A stretch of 8,147 bases of DNA from Alphaproteobacteria bacterium (GTDB lineage Bacteria > Pseudomonadota > Alphaproteobacteria > Sphingomonadales > Sphingomonadaceae), in assembly GCA_018970965.1 (NCBI GenBank), contig JAGWVG010000066.1, positions 1 through 8,147 of the forward strand, given 5' to 3'. Positions 7,136 to 8,147 of the stretch are shown here, one piece after another. A model generated the notes under the pieces. It ran no database searches. It saw only the letters and a program-made list of their open reading frames with translations, and was not told the DNA's origin. A program made the position numbers and the translations under genes. Within the stretch, counting starts at the first letter, position 1; every line of letters starts with the position of its first letter.

Positions 7136-8147
7136 TTAAGACGAGGCTTTGCGGTTAAGGTGCGCGTCACGGAAAATCAGAAAGATAAATCCAAACAATA
7201 AAAGCCAATTAACTGGCGGGGCGGGGGTTGGTAGTCCGGTGCTGCCTGTGGAGGATATGCCGCTCGAGCTGGCAGTGGTGGAGGTGCTTGCACCGCTGGT
7301 GCTGGAATTCGTGGATGAACTGGTACTGGAGCTAGAGCTAGAGCTAGTGCTAGAGCTAGTGCTGGTCCCGGAGGTGGAACTAGTATTGGTCCCGGAGGTG
7401 GAACTAGCACTGGTCCCAGATGTGGAGCCGGTGCTCGTCCCAGAGCTGCCGCCACTACCGCTGGTTCCACCCGATGTTGTACTAGAGCTGGAGCTGCTGG
7501 CCGACGTGCCTGAGCTGCTGCTGGTACCAGTGGAGCTTCCAGAGGACCCGGATGTGCTTGTGTATACGCCGCCAATATAAACGCTCGGTGCTCCCCAAAA
7601 TCCACCGCCATACCATCCCCCGCCGATGATGCCGCCGAAATGGGCTGCGCCGCCCATAGGCAAAGATTGTTGAGCGATGGCTTGAGCAGTCACCGTCAAA
7701 GGGGGGCAGGTGATGCGGGTCGTTCGCGTCCGAATGCGGATCAGGCGTAAATTTCTCCCCGATGCAGTTCTTATAAGCCTCGTGCCGGCGGGCAGACGCC
7801 TGACCTTAACCAGGCCAGGGCGCGCATATAGGGGCTCTGTACGCGGTCTTGCGCCAGCATATTGTTGATTTGGTGCGCATTGCACTTGTGTTCGGCGTAT
7901 GCGGATGACGCGCTGGTGCGCATTTGCCGTCCGTTGAAGCGCAGGGCGTGGATGGATCAGCCGAGGCCCAAGATCCGATTGAAGCGGTGCACGCGGCATC
8001 AAGACAGGCGGAACTGGCAATTGGTAACTGGCAGCGGGGGGAGATGGAAAGCTTGGCGGTGCCTTAGCCTTTGGAAGTTGCGTTCCTGTCGCGTAGAGGA
8101 TCAACGCACTGATGCCGATCAGCAAAAGCAGTGCGCAGGCAATACGG
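7136..8147 (-). CDS. Exported serine-rich protein with PEP-CTERM-like tail (partial, 5' end outside window)
   Basis: I do not recognise a named family. The frame is open through the right edge, so the true start is outside. The visible N-terminus (RIACALLLLIGISALILYA) is a hydrophobic signal peptide or anchor. Numbering from the TTG at 8125, a Pro-rich segment (about 22-46) is followed by an Arg-rich region (about 70-140) with two cysteines (83 and 140), then a Gly/aromatic stretch containing GGGWYGGGFWG (about 168-178). A tract of about 109 residues (189-297) follows in which roughly half are Ser and most others Thr or Gly. The C-terminus has a PAPP motif (301-304), a hydrophobic helix (about 306-318) and a basic tail. 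That layout resembles exosortase-processed PEP-CTERM proteins, whose Ser/Thr regions are often glycosylated. Signal peptide, tail and an unbroken frame argue that it is real despite low complexity. It lies 39 bases upstream of serS. Confidence 0.75.
   Translation of the reverse strand, partial: RIACALLLLIGISALILYATGTQLPKAKAPPSFPSPPAASYQLPVPPVLMPRAPLQSDLGPRLIHPRPALQRTANAHQRVIRIRRTQVQCAPNQQYAGARPRTEPLYARPGLVKVRRLPAGTRLIRTASGRNLRLIRIRTRTTRITCPPLTVTAQAIAQQSLPMGGAAHFGGIIGGGWYGGGFWGAPSVYIGGVYTSTSGSSGSSTGTSSSSGTSASSSSSSTTSGGTSGSGGSSGTSTGSTSGTSASSTSGTNTSSTSGTSTSSSTSSSSSSSTSSSTNSSTSGASTSTTASSSGISSTGSTGLPTPAPPVNWLLLFGFIFLIFRDAHLNRKASS
7139..7234 (-). other. PEP-CTERM-like sorting signal (coding region)
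   Basis: This codes for a tripartite C-terminus: a Pro motif (LPTPAPPV, in place of the canonical PEP), a hydrophobic segment (NWLLLFGFIFLIF), and a short tail with Arg and Lys (RDAHLNRKASS). Exosortase/EpsH systems recognise this arrangement in Gram-negative bacteria, and PAP variants of the motif are known. The tail here is less Arg-rich than usual and carries an Asp and a His, so the match is good but not perfect. Confidence 0.55.
7331..7433 (-). repeat. Hexanucleotide and 24-bp tandem repeats inside the serine-rich coding region
   Basis: On the plus strand, 7331-7361 reads as consecutive six-base units GCTAGA or GCTAGT, with five units before it decays. From 7362 a 24-bp unit (CTGGTCCCGGAGGTGGAAC plus TAGTA) occurs three times: 7362-7385, 7386-7409 (near-identical) and 7410-7433 (diverged). 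A fourth, more degraded copy follows. On the coding strand these give Ser-Ser runs and an eight-residue Ser/Thr/Gly period. All units are multiples of three, so changes in copy number would alter length without shifting the frame. Confidence 0.8.

Noticed and set aside
7331..7433. Repeat block considered as a CRISPR array or other spaced array
   Set aside because: Units are directly adjacent, 6 or 24 bp, without spacers, and in frame with a low-complexity protein tract.
7149..7580. Plus-strand frame encoding a Leu/Val/Glu/Pro-rich protein across the serine tract
   Set aside because: It is the mirror of the Ser/Thr repeat codons. It has no signal, domain or ribosome binding site, whereas the minus-strand frame has a signal segment and a sorting tail.

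Overview
The window looks like chromosomal DNA of an alphaproteobacterium, most likely of the order Sphingomonadales (Sphingopyxis/Sphingorhabdus-like). The basis is the moderately GC-rich coding sequence, the glutaredoxin / nitrilase / DUF1178 cluster, the type 2 ArgC, the M17 aminopeptidase followed by a sphingomonad-type SH3 module, and protein-level resemblance to families I know from that order. The genus is inference. Coding density is very high, with no gene-free stretch longer than about 60 bases.

Left part (1-1688, plus strand): possibly the last codons of an upstream gene, then a compact operon of glutaredoxin 3 (grxC), a Nit1-type carbon-nitrogen hydrolase (probable deaminated-glutathione amidase) and a DUF1178 zinc-ribbon-like protein. 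The genes are separated by 3 bases or overlap by 4. A tRNA-Arg(CCT) gene with an encoded CCA end follows. The first two products both bear on glutathione: one uses it as reductant, the other removes a damaged form.

Right part (1694-8147, minus strand; transcription runs right to left): a partial gene for an exported, extremely serine-rich protein with a PEP-CTERM-like C-terminal sorting tail, then serS, rimO (ribosomal protein S12 methylthiotransferase), an M17 leucyl-type aminopeptidase, a stand-alone SH3-like protein and argC. The gaps are 39, 61, 30 and 60 bases and the last pair overlap by 4, so the run may be one transcription unit. It ends tail-to-tail with the tRNA, leaving 5 bases between them.

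Most genes are ordinary housekeeping genes. Three points deserve a second look. First, the SH3 protein matches only the N-terminal targeting part of sphingomonad NlpC/P60 cell-wall peptidases, and the catalytic domain is missing. Second, the exported protein has a roughly 109-residue Ser/Thr/Gly tract, part of it encoded by 6-bp and 24-bp DNA tandem repeats, and a probable exosortase signal. Third, the 39-base leader between that serine-rich gene and serS contains two overlapping, mutually incompatible inverted repeats next to the serS ribosome binding site. I see no mobile element, CRISPR array, defence system or convincing intrinsic terminator.
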